64,000 bases of DNA from positions 906,001 to 970,000 of the forward strand of contig MCFH01000004.1 of the NCBI GenBank assembly GCA_002104945.1, given 5' to 3'. The stretch's first letter is position 1; every line of letters begins with the position of its first letter. The notes beneath the pieces were generated by a model, which was not told the DNA's origin, did not search any database, and saw nothing but the letters and a program-made list of their open reading frames with translations. This stretch comes from Piromyces finnis. Taxonomy: Eukaryota; Neocallimastigomycota; Neocallimastigomycetes; Neocallimastigales; Neocallimastigaceae. The translations under genes and the position numbers were made by a program. Below, piece by piece: positions 54,037-64,000 of this stretch.

Positions 54037-54751
54037 CTATTCTTTACATATATACTTTCTTTATCTATTTTCAATAAGAGTAAAACAATAAAATAAAACG
54101 AGATAGAAATATAATTAATGAAAAAATAACTTTATCTCTTTTTTTTTTTTTTCTCTTCTAATTCTTAAATGGTCGCTTTATCCGTATAAAGTTAAATATT
54201 TAATTAACTTTAAAATTTTATCTTTCTATATATATAACTATAATATTACAACTATAGGGTAAATCGGTAAAGCTTATCAAAACTTTTTATTTTTATTGTT
54301 GTTGTTGTTGCTCTTAATTATTATTATTAAATGTTATTAAATATTATTATCATTATTGTTATTGTTATTATTATTATTACTTTTTATATATTTTATATTA
54401 GAAAAAATGTTTAACTTTGATAAATATATATATATATAAAAAAAAGGTAAAAATAGAAAAAGGAAAAAAAAAAACTTAAATTTTAAAATATATGTTTAAT
54501 CTTCTCTTAAATTTGAATTTTTTTTTTATTAAATAAAATTTCCTTTCACAACTGTAAATATATATAACAATCCATCTATTATAATTATCACTAATACCTA
54601 TTGAAACTAAAATATATACATACATACATATATATAAATATTTTAATAACAATAGGATCGTTTTTATTTTATATTTATGTATATCTCGATCTATTTTCAA
54701 CTTTAAAAATATTTTTTATATATTTAGTTTTAAAAGGCTTTATTTTTTAAC

Positions 54752-54791
<40 letters not shown>

Positions 54792-55206
54792 ACTATCATT
54801 AAAAAATAAAAAAAAAATAAATTTACATTTTTTTTCTTTACATTTAGTTTTTATATGTAACTATTAAATTATAAATATATAACTTAATTTTTTTTTTTTC
54901 TCTTTTTCTTTTTAAATTGAAAGAACAGGAAAAAAAAATAAAATATTTGATGTAATTTTTTATTTAAACTACATTAAATAATACAAAGTATTTTATAAAA
55001 GATATAGATATAAATATATATATATAAATGAACAATTTCTTAAATTTTATACCTATATTGTTTACTGTTTGAATTTATTATCTATTTTCAATTATAAAGG
55101 CTTATATTGATTGTTACTATTATTTTTTTTTATTTATTTAAATTGTTTTTATAGATTTAACTTTTTATATCTAAATAATTGAATCATCTTGAAAATTTAA
55201 ATTGTC
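54037..55206. other. Intergenic, no gene seen
   Basis: About 1.2 kb of A+T-rich DNA: a GTT/ATT triplet stretch at ~54295-54385, a T run at 54754-54786 and further T tracts. It lies between two minus-strand genes and should hold the carboxypeptidase promoter and the SCAI-like 3' end. A 74-codon frame at 54476-54700 looks like chance. Confidence 0.45.
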
Positions 55207-55897
55207 TTATGAAGCAGTTTGAGGTACACTATTTGAACCATTAGCTGCAATTTGTGTATCATCAAAATTATATTTATCAGTGACTTCCATAAATGTTATT
55301 AAATCCTTAATTTTTTCCTTAATTTGTGGATCAAAGATAAGAGATTGTGGAAGTGGTGGATTACAACTTGGATAGTTCTATAATAATATATTTCAAAGTT
55401 AAAAAAAAAAATATAATTATTTATAATATAATATTTTAAATAATATTTTAAACTTACAGATGGTTCCTTAAATTGTTCATTAAATTGTAAAACATTACAA
55501 CATAACACATATCTAATTAAAATTTGTCTAAGGAAATCATCTTGTATGAAACGTTTATATGACTTGTCTTTAGATAATAATAAATTGGAAAAGAAAAAAG
55601 TATTAATATAAATATTTATACTAAAAAGTTCTTTATTATTAAAGTTTTTTTTACCAAGAGTTCCTGTTGGGGTAGCTTGAGCATTATATAAATCTGAAAT
55701 GTAATTTTCAATATCTTTTATCTTATTTTTGCATTCATTCCATTTATCATTAGCCATTTCAGTAATATCAGAAATAAATGAAATAGCTTTAATTGGACTA
55801 TGTAAGAATAATGTGAATAAACCACCACTGTGAGCAGAATCTTATTTTAAATTATTAAAATATATAAAATATACAAAAATCAACTATTAACTTTTGG

Positions 55898-55930
<33 letters not shown>

Positions 55931-57757
55931 TATAGATAGATAGATAGATAGATAGATAGACTAACCATTTATATTTCCAGGATATTCAACTGGTGACATT
56001 AAAGTAACTAATGGTGCATTAAATATTTTTGGAATATTCTTTTTAAAATAGAATAAAATAAAATAAAATAAAATAAAATAATAATAAATTTAGATTATTG
56101 CTTTTTTTTTTAAAAAAATATATATATATATATAGGGATATATACCTTGAATGCAGTACAATTATTACTATCCATAATAATAAACATTGGTTTTCTAGTA
56201 AATGGTAATAAATCGATTGGATGAAGACAATGAATTAATGCAGTTTGTTCAGAAGTTTCGGTTTTTTCGGTTTTTCTTGGATTGGTTGATGTAGCTATAC
56301 CACCACTGTAACCTTGTTGAAGTTCACTGTCTTGACCTTCACCCTTGATGATATGTTTAACACCATCAGCAGATAAATATAATAATAACGCTGAATTTTC
56401 ACTTATTTCCTTTTAATTATATCAAATATATTATATATCAAATATATATATAATTTTAATGAGTATGATGAAATATTTAATAGAAAGTCCATTATTAATA
56501 ATAGTATTTATATTTTTATTATTCAGTGTTATTTTATTTTACCTTAAAAGCTGTTGTAATATATAACATTAATTGTCCAAAGCTTGGTTTATGTAATAAA
56601 TATTTATGTGGATTAATACGTCTCATAGAATTCTTTTCATTCTTATCATTTGAATCTTCTTGATTTTCTTTTTTTTCTTGTTCATTAGTATCAGAATTTT
56701 GCTTATCAGCAGATATAGGTTCACGTTCTAATAATTGAAGCATTCTGAACATATCTAAAGTTAATTCAGAGAATTTCATCTAATCAATCAAGAATTTAAT
56801 ATTTTTATTTTATTAAAAAAAAAAAAAAAGAATATAAAGAATAAATTTTATTAAACCATTTAGCACTATGATCATAATAATAATAAATACATGATATTTA
56901 AAATATAAAGGTGTATTATATGTTACTGTACTTACTTGATTTTGATGATTACCAACAAGAATAGCTTCTTGTAACTTTAATTTTGGAGTACCATCTTTAT
57001 TTAATTTTGGTGTTTTATCAATTAATAATCTACTAGAAACATTAAGCATATGGCCATCTAAATCGGTTGGTAATAATTTTTTATCCGCCTTAAATAGAAA
57101 TTAAATTTTAATTATTTAATTATTATTCATTAACGAATGAGTTATGATATAAAATATTAAAAATAAATAAATTGTTGGGTTATTATACTATTTAAAGTAA
57201 CAATCCTTATCATTTTATTTATTAATTTAACATATATAAAATTGTTATTATTATCCATTCTATCAAATTAACGTACTTCAAGGAAATTTGAAATTTCAGT
57301 AATAACAACATTCCATTCAGCAGCATCTGATGGCTTGAATATTTTAGTATATTCATCAACTAAAAGATTTAATTCTTCCATTAATTGTTTAATAGTTTCA
57401 TAGTGGTTTAATAATAAACAAACAACAATGAAACGGGCATAATATCTTAATTTTTTAATCATTAATGCTGAACTATTATATTAAAAATGGGTAATGTTTT
57501 AAAGGAAATAATAATTATATTCTATATTAGAAAAGAGATACAATAGGAAATATTTTATTTTTAATAATTAACGATCATTATTAATAAACTTAAAAATAAC
57601 CTTTTATTTTCTGAGGTTTCTTTGAAATAATTTCTCTCATGAATAGCTTGATAGAATATGCATGATTCTTGAAGATAATTTGTTTCACTAGTTCTTAAAC
57701 TATTTTTATAATGATATTAATAATGATAATAAAGTTGTATATCTATCCATTAATCAT

Positions 57758-57797
<40 letters not shown>

Positions 57798-58835
57798 TTA
57801 TTATTTTTGTAAATAAAAATTTTATTATTCTTCTTACTAATAATGATAGTATAATTCTTTTAAAATATAATTAATAGATGTAATATTCCAGTTATAATAA
57901 ATTAAAAAAAAAATAAAAAAATATAATTAATTATGAATAATATATTTTATTAACAAAAAAATATAAATATAGGTGTATATAATTACGGGCAATTTTGGAT
58001 GCAATTTCACCAATTTCTACACGCTTGAGACCATAGTATTCTTTGTTTTCGAGAACAGCTCTGTGTTGTTGTTGATATTTCCAGAGCTATCGTTATACAT
58101 AATATATATAATTTTTTAAATTTTTAAATTAATTTGTAAAACAAAATATTTTTATTGTTTAACAAAAATAATAAAAAAAAAAAAAAAAAGGGAAATTACT
58201 TTGGTATAAACTTCAAAAGTTCTCTTAAAGTATGGTTGCCATTGCTAAAAAAACAAAAAAAAAAATTATTCAATGAAACTTAGTTTTTTATTATTGAAAG
58301 TTTTTTTGATATATTATTATTATTATTCTCATATATATAATACTTTTTGACTTCCAGTTGGTGGTAAATCTCTTAATCCAGCAAATAATTGTTGAGATCT
58401 TTCTAATAAATATTGGAATTCTTTATTATTATTATTAAAATTTTATAAATATAATAAAAAAAGAAAAAAGAATATTAATTATTTATATCACTTTTCACTG
58501 TTCTTTTATATATATATATATCTTTCAAAGTATATGAAATTTAAAAATTTTTATTCCACATTTTAATTTTATTTTTCTTCCTTTTATATTTATAATTTTC
58601 TCTTGAAATATTTACCATCGACAATTTTCATATTTTCTTCATTACTATCATGGCTCTTTTCAGTGTTTTCCATTCCAGTATTAGTATCCATTGCATTTGG
58701 ATCTTTCTTTTCATTTTCACTTGAAGTTTCTTGATTTGAACTGTTTTGTTCATTGGAAATTTCTTCATTACCTGAAATTTCCATTGGCTTATCCTTATCT
58801 TCCATTGTAGTTTTATCGATATTCTCTTGTTCCAT
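55207..58835 (-). CDS. SCAI homologue, 14 exons
   Basis: Relative of metazoan SCAI (suppressor of cancer cell invasion), which in mammals restrains MRTF/SRF transcription downstream of Rho-actin signalling and takes part in DNA-break repair. Exons: 58616-58835, 58344-58420, 58200-58244, 57987-58086, 57838-57856, 57601-57699, 57277-57472, 56936-57088, 56543-56779, 56146-56409, 55966-56038, 55655-55840, 55458-55567, 55207-55377; 649 residues, all in phase. After an acidic ~75-residue N-terminus, identity to human SCAI is plain: SQQLFAGLRDLPPTGSQKQW, KRTFEVYTKLWKYQQQHRAV, YGLKRVEIGEIASKIAQLYY, LRTSETNYL, KKLRYYARFIVVCLLLNHYE, KFSELTLDMFRMLQLLEREP, NPHKYLLHKP, HCLHPIDLLPFTRKPMFIIM, and GGLFTLFLHSP near the end. 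A 19-base microexon supplies QLYYHYY. The role in fungi is unknown. Confidence 0.93.
55934..55959. repeat. (GATA)n microsatellite
   Basis: Six to seven tandem GATA units within an intron of the SCAI-like gene, directly preceded by a TA run. Confidence 0.9.
56048..56082. repeat. (AAATA)n microsatellite
   Basis: Tandem pentanucleotide aaata/aaaat units inside an intron of the SCAI-like gene. Confidence 0.85.
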
Positions 58836-60576
58836 TTTTTTTTTTTATTCACTTATTTAACCATTTATATAATTTACAAAATGGAAAAAAAAAAGAGTAT
58901 TGTATTTAAAATATAAATAAAAAAAAAATAAAATAAGAATATTATTAAATTAAATAGTATTAATAAAAAAACATGACATATATATATTCATTATCTATAA
59001 ATATATTATTCAATAAATAAATTTTTATTTTAAATAATAAAGTGACAGGTGTATTATTCATTTTATCTTGAATATTTAAAAGTATTTTATTAATAATAAT
59101 ATACATTAAAAATGTACAACTCTATTGAATATATAATTTATAACAATTTCTTTTTCTTTTTTTTTTCTTCTTTTTTTAAAGAAATAAGAGAAAGTATTAT
59201 TTTAATATTTCTTCTTATCTCTCTCTTATCTTTATCAGATAAAATTTAAATCATTGAAATTTATAATAACATTCTTATTTCGTGTTGTATTTACTATCTC
59301 ATATTTCATATATTTTACCTATTCCTTAATTATATTGTCTAGTTTCTAATATTAATACTATTTTACTTTTTTTTTTTTTTTTTTTCTAATACCTTTATAT
59401 TAAAATATTTTTACATTATATTGATTAACTATTCTCTTTTCATAAATGACTACATATTAATGATTTTTCTTTTCTGTCTTTATTTTTTTTATTATCATTT
59501 TGTAGGTTAAAAATAAATAATATTATTATTAAAATGGATTGTAGCTTTTATAATACCTTTTCGTTGTTCCTATGGTATTCCACTTTAATATACCTTAAAA
59601 AAAAAAAAAAGTGTTCTCTATCTTACAAAAACTATAAATAATTTTTTTATTTTTATTTTAATAAAAAATTTAAAAAAAAATAATAATAATAATAATTAAA
59701 TATAAATAATTAATTTTTTTTTTTATTTTTTTTATTTATTTTTAAAATTTTGTTTTTTTTTTTTATTTAATGGATGATAATCAATTTTTGATTTTTATTT
59801 AAATTTTAAATTTATTAAAAATTAAATATCAATTTATTTAAATTAATAAATTTATTTAATTTATTATTTTTTATTCATTTACTTTTAATAAAAATTTCAT
59901 TTAAAAGTTAAATTAATTTTTTAAGGAATAATTCACTAATTTTTTCTTTTCAATATGTATTTATGGTTTACCTATCCAAAATAAACCTAAATTTAAAATT
60001 TTAAGATTTAAGTTTAAAACCCTTCCTTCATTACTTTAAAAAATTATAATAATAATATGAAAAAGAAGAAGAAGCATCACTTTGATATTGATTTAAAAGT
60101 ATTAACACTTTAATTTTGGATTATAGAAACAATATAAAGGTATATTTTTTTAAAAAAAACATTACAAACTATTTAAATAATATATATAATGTATATAATG
60201 TATATAAAAATATTCTTTTATAATTATTATCACTATTATTTTATTGTTGTTACTGTTGTTATTATTATTATTACAATTTTTATTTCATTTTTATTTTATT
60301 TTTTTTTCTCTAGGGATTTCTCTATTTTTATTTAATTAGTACACATATTTTCATAAAAAAAAATATATAGATAATTGATAATTCAAAAATATTCAATGGA
60401 TTTCAATATCTAATGATTAAAGTTAAAAATCATTATGAAAAAAAAAAATTACAAAATGTTGAGCGATTTGTATTAAATAACTGATATAAAAATTAAGATT
60501 AATTTTCTTTTTTGTAAGTGATTGTAGTATTGTCGTTTTATTTTTCAATAAAAACTTTTTTTTATTATTATTAAAT
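58836..60576. other. Intergenic, no gene seen
   Basis: About 1.7 kb of A+T-rich DNA upstream of the SCAI-like gene, with many T tracts (for example 59369-59385, 59708-59765). No coding frame, tRNA or other RNA gene recognised. The short stretch aaaaagaagaagaagcatc near 60060 is a purine run only. Confidence 0.45.
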
Positions 60577-61200
60577 TCATGGAGTTTTTCTAAAACTTAA
60601 GCTATCTTTACTGGAATTTGAATGTGAAAATCTTCCTTGAGATAATCTTTTAAATTTAATTTTTATTTGATTTTGACGAGAAATTAAATTCATTATTGAA
60701 AATATGACAATAACAGCTATAATTCCAATAAATACAACCCATCGAGTAACCTTAACATAATCATTTTGAACACTGTTATTTTTATTAAATTATATGAAAG
60801 GAATGAAAAAAAAAAAAAAAATTTTTTTAATAAATAATAATTATTCATATAAAGAATTTATTTAACAACTTTTTATAACTATCATATTACAAAATATTAT
60901 AAAAACTTACAATCCAAATTTTTCTCTTATACAAGTACTTGGATAAACGCTATTCATATTGTTATGATATTTTCTATTAAAATTATATTTATATTAATAA
61001 CAGTACAATTAAACACAATGAAAAATTATAACAATAATAATAAAACTTACATTATCTTGAGCGTTTCCATATCACAAAAATCGCTTGGAATGATACCGAA
61101 TAAACGGTTGTCACTGATATCTCTGTAAAAAAAAAAAAAGTAATAATAATAAATAATATATACATTTTTTAAAAAAAAAAAATTTATAACAACAACAAAA

Positions 61201-61265
<65 letters not shown>

Positions 61266-61435
61266 ATATTATATAATATTATATTAAGATATATAATAAT
61301 TACAATAAGGCTAAATTCTTTATATCTAAAAAGGATTTTGGAATTTGACCGTAAAACTTGTTTTTGCTTAAATTTCTAAATAACATTAATAATATTGATA
61401 ATGCGAAAATTAATAATATGAATTAACATTTATAT

Positions 61436-61481
<46 letters not shown>

Positions 61482-62158
61482 AAATAAATTTACAATTCTT
61501 CAAGATGAGGTAATTGGCTGAAGAAAGATGGAATTTCACCATTAAGATTATTTCCACTGAAATTACTGTAAATATTAAATGTTTAATATATAAATAATTA
61601 TCAAATAATTTAAAACATTAAATTAGTTTTTTTTTTTTTTTATTAGCTGTATTTCATCATTGAAAACTAGAACATTAAATTATTGAATATTTTTCATAAT
61701 ATTTAATGTATATAAAATTAAATTTTTAAATTTAATATTTACATTTTTTTTAATTCATCTAAATTAACAATATTTTTTGGGATTTCGCTTATGTTTGTAT
61801 ATGATAAATCTCTATAAAAAATCAATGATTTATTTAAAATAATAATAATTTTAGCAATTTAATATGAAATTATTAAACTTAATTAATTTGATATTTCAAT
61901 GTTGGACTTTTTTTTTTTAACTGAAACTTACAAACGAGTCATACGTGTTTCGGAATTGATACTTTCACAATCAACATTTTCCATATCACAACAATTACTT
62001 TCAAAATTTTTGATTTTATAAGAATCATATATTCCTTTTAATATTTCACAATCTCTTGTTAATTTATTTGTTGCTCTAACAATGGCAATGCTGTGGTTAA
62101 AACAAAAGAATAGAGCCAAGCTCCAAAATAAATGTTTCATTATATAATTATTATTCAT
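60577..62158 (-). CDS. Small leucine-rich-repeat membrane protein, one LRR per exon
   Basis: Predicted single-pass surface protein of 256 residues. Exons: 61932-62158, 61743-61811, 61494-61565, 61304-61375, 61051-61122, 60911-60973, 60577-60772. A signal peptide (MKHLFWSLALFFCFNHSIA; the upstream Met at 62158 adds five residues) precedes a Cys-containing N-cap (SNCCDMENVDC). About four ~24-residue LRRs of the plant/receptor type follow (NFSGNNLNGEIPSFFSQL, NLSKNKFYGQIPKSFLDI, DISDNRLFGIIPSDFCDM). A short cap comes next, then a transmembrane helix (WVVFIGIIAVIVIFSIMNLI) and a ~40-residue basic/Ser-rich cytosolic tail without a kinase domain. All introns are phase 2, and three consecutive exons are exactly 72 bases, i.e. 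one repeat each. Ligand unknown; roles in adhesion, cell-wall or host contact are possible. The first codons could start at either Met. Confidence 0.88.
61201..61262. repeat. (ATT)n microsatellite in an LRR-gene intron
   Basis: Pure ATT triplet array between LRR exons 4 and 5, followed by repeated atataatatt units. Confidence 0.9.
61440..61479. repeat. ~40-base poly(A) run in an LRR-gene intron
   Basis: One uninterrupted A run on the plus strand, next to the exon starting at 61494. Lengths of such runs are error-prone in assemblies. Confidence 0.85.
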
Positions 62159-64000
62159 ATTCCTTAATTTAATTTACTTTGTATTACTAAACAAAAATTA
62201 TTATATTAATATATTTTTAAATATTATCAAAATTGATATTATTATTATTATTATTATTAAACGGTCCAAAAATAAATAATAATATTTTATACTATTCAAT
62301 TCTTTAATTCAAGAATTAAATATAAAAAAAGAAAAATGTTTTGAAAAAAAAAAAAAATAAAAAACTTGGTAATTATAATTTTATTTTTTAAAAAAAAAAA
62401 AAAAATGAAATTTTTAATCATGTGATTTTATTTTAAATTTAAAAGGATAATTTTTCCACCAACCTATTTCGTTTTTTAAAAAATAAAATATTTCATTTTT
62501 CTAAAAAAAAGGAAAAGTCAATGATAACGCTATTGATAACTATTATTTCATCGAGAAAAAAATATCATCTAATAAAATATAAAATATATCTTATTTAAAA
62601 GGAGAATAGAAAAAAAAGTTTTTTATACAAATAAAAATGTTTAAAATTTTAATTTTGATTGTTTTTATTTATAGTTCTTTTAGAAAAATCTATACAATTT
62701 ATAAATGTAACTTTATACATGTTTATTTTTTTTGTAATAAATATTTTTATTTTTCTTATTTATCCTACAACATCAATAGATTAACTAAAAAGTTATTTAT
62801 TTTAAAAAATGTATTGTTATTTTACAACCTTTTAATGTTATATATCCTTTTTTTTTTATACGATTAAGATAAGTAATTATATTTTATATTTTATTTAATT
62901 TTACAAACTTTTTAAATTTAGAAAAAGAAAATAAAATTAAAAAAAAAAAAATGTTTTCAATATATCTTTGATCTATTATTATATACATTGTATCTATAAC
63001 ATTAGAAAAGTATATTAGATATCCCTAGACTACTAGTAATTATGTAGTTATTTAAATAAACAGTTGTATTTTTATATTGTATTTTTTTTTTATTTTCTAC
63101 TTTAAAAAAAATTTTATTATTTTAATAATAAATAAAAAAAAAAAAAAACTCTTTATTTGTTGATTATAATAAAAAAAATCTTAATGATAATGATAAATGA
63201 TATTGCTTTTAATATTACTTTTACATTAAAAGAATAATCTTAAATAAAATAATATTAGTTTATATAATAACAATAATAATAATAATTGATGAATAGAATG
63301 GCATATTTCTTTTTTTTTTTATCTATTTTTCTTTTTCCTTTTCTTTTTAATTTAATAATTGTAATTAGGAATGACTTTAAATTTGGAATAATATTTAAGT
63401 TTTAATTTAAAATAATTGTATAATGTACCGAATTATTAATAGTAATAGATAAAAAATATTTATCCTCTGTGAGATAAAATTATATATTAGAATAAAAATT
63501 AAATTTGAATCGTCGTCATTAGTATTTAATACCAAATTAAACTTATTAGGATAAAGTTTGAATTATTAATAGATTAATTAATTATCTTATTCTTAATTGA
63601 TATTAACCTAACTTTTTATACTAGTATTTTTTTTTTCTATTAAATTATTATTTAAAAACAACTTTTATTATAAACTATCTATGAAAGATATTAATTAACT
63701 ATAAATATGATATATTTAATTTATTTATTATATCAATTATAGAATTAATTCTATAATAAATAAATATACATTAATGTGAACTTTATTACTAAATTTAGTT
63801 TAAATAATAATAATAAAATAAAATACTCTCTTTTTTACAAATTAAATAATTCATACTATCATTTAAAATATTTAAAATGAATATAAAGTTTTAATTATTA
63901 ATATTAAATTTGTATTAATTATGAATATTAATTATGAAATTAATCAGTTATAAATTATAATTAATGGTACAAAATATCATTTTATTATTTTAAATTTATT
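62159..64000. other. Right-end flank, no convincing gene
   Basis: A+T-rich DNA upstream of the LRR gene. The plus-strand frame at 62637-62867 (76 codons) is all Ile/Phe/Tyr/Leu/Lys/Asn, the composition expected of random A+T-rich sequence, has no homologue I recognise and is not called. No RNA genes seen. Confidence 0.45.

Noticed and set aside
62637-62867. 76-codon plus-strand frame starting with a hydrophobic stretch
   Set aside because: Composition is what random A+T-rich DNA encodes; no recognisable domain, no intron-supported extension, no neighbours in frame.

Overview
The window looks like nuclear DNA of an anaerobic gut fungus (Neocallimastigomycota). Non-coding DNA is extremely A+T-rich with long poly(A/T) and ATT/AAT tracts. 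Genes carry many short GT..AG introns. The clearest taxonomic marker is a GC-rich, intronless family 6 cellobiohydrolase with two N-terminal fungal dockerins (CBM10 type), the cellulosome attachment module of gut fungi. The species is not determined. Exon structures were worked out by hand: I looked for GT/AG borders that keep frame and restore family motifs, so phase is consistent through every model unless stated.

Layout from left to right. 1523-2923 (+): TPT/SLY41-like sugar-phosphate transporter. 4298-10148 (+): SCAP homologue (sterol-sensing domain plus WD40). 11834-14371 (-): copine. 16279-23315: a transposon cluster with a compound microsatellite, a decayed LINE fragment, and a full-length LINE (17401-23112, minus strand) with an intact 1498-codon ORF, a 13-bp target site duplication and a poly(A) end, inserted into one copy of an older ~235-bp direct repeat. 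23821-25290 (-): GH6-dockerin enzyme. 26699-32683 (+): Ctf4/WDHD1/AND-1 replisome hub. 33485-37762 (+): CH-DH-PH-WW-WW Rho guanine nucleotide exchange factor. 38165-44829 (-): very long Asn-rich protein whose N-terminus resembles the TPP1/ACD/Tpz1 telomere OB fold. 45929-47627 (-): ARPC3 of the Arp2/3 complex. 48101-54036 (-): cytosolic carboxypeptidase (M14 tubulin deglutamylase type). 55207-58835 (-): SCAI homologue. 60577-62158 (-): small leucine-rich-repeat membrane protein with one repeat per exon. 62159-64000: no convincing gene.

The genes do not form a pathway cluster. Themes recur: Rho/actin control (RhoGEF, ARPC3, SCAI, perhaps copine), chromosome maintenance (Ctf4, TPP1-like protein) and a flagellum-related tubulin-modifying enzyme, which fits a fungus with flagellated zoospores. 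The most notable observations are a complete-looking SCAP in a lineage reported to make tetrahymanol rather than ergosterol, a likely shelterin TPP1 relative, an apparently intact and recent LINE with tandem 5' monomers, and an unusual RhoGEF architecture.
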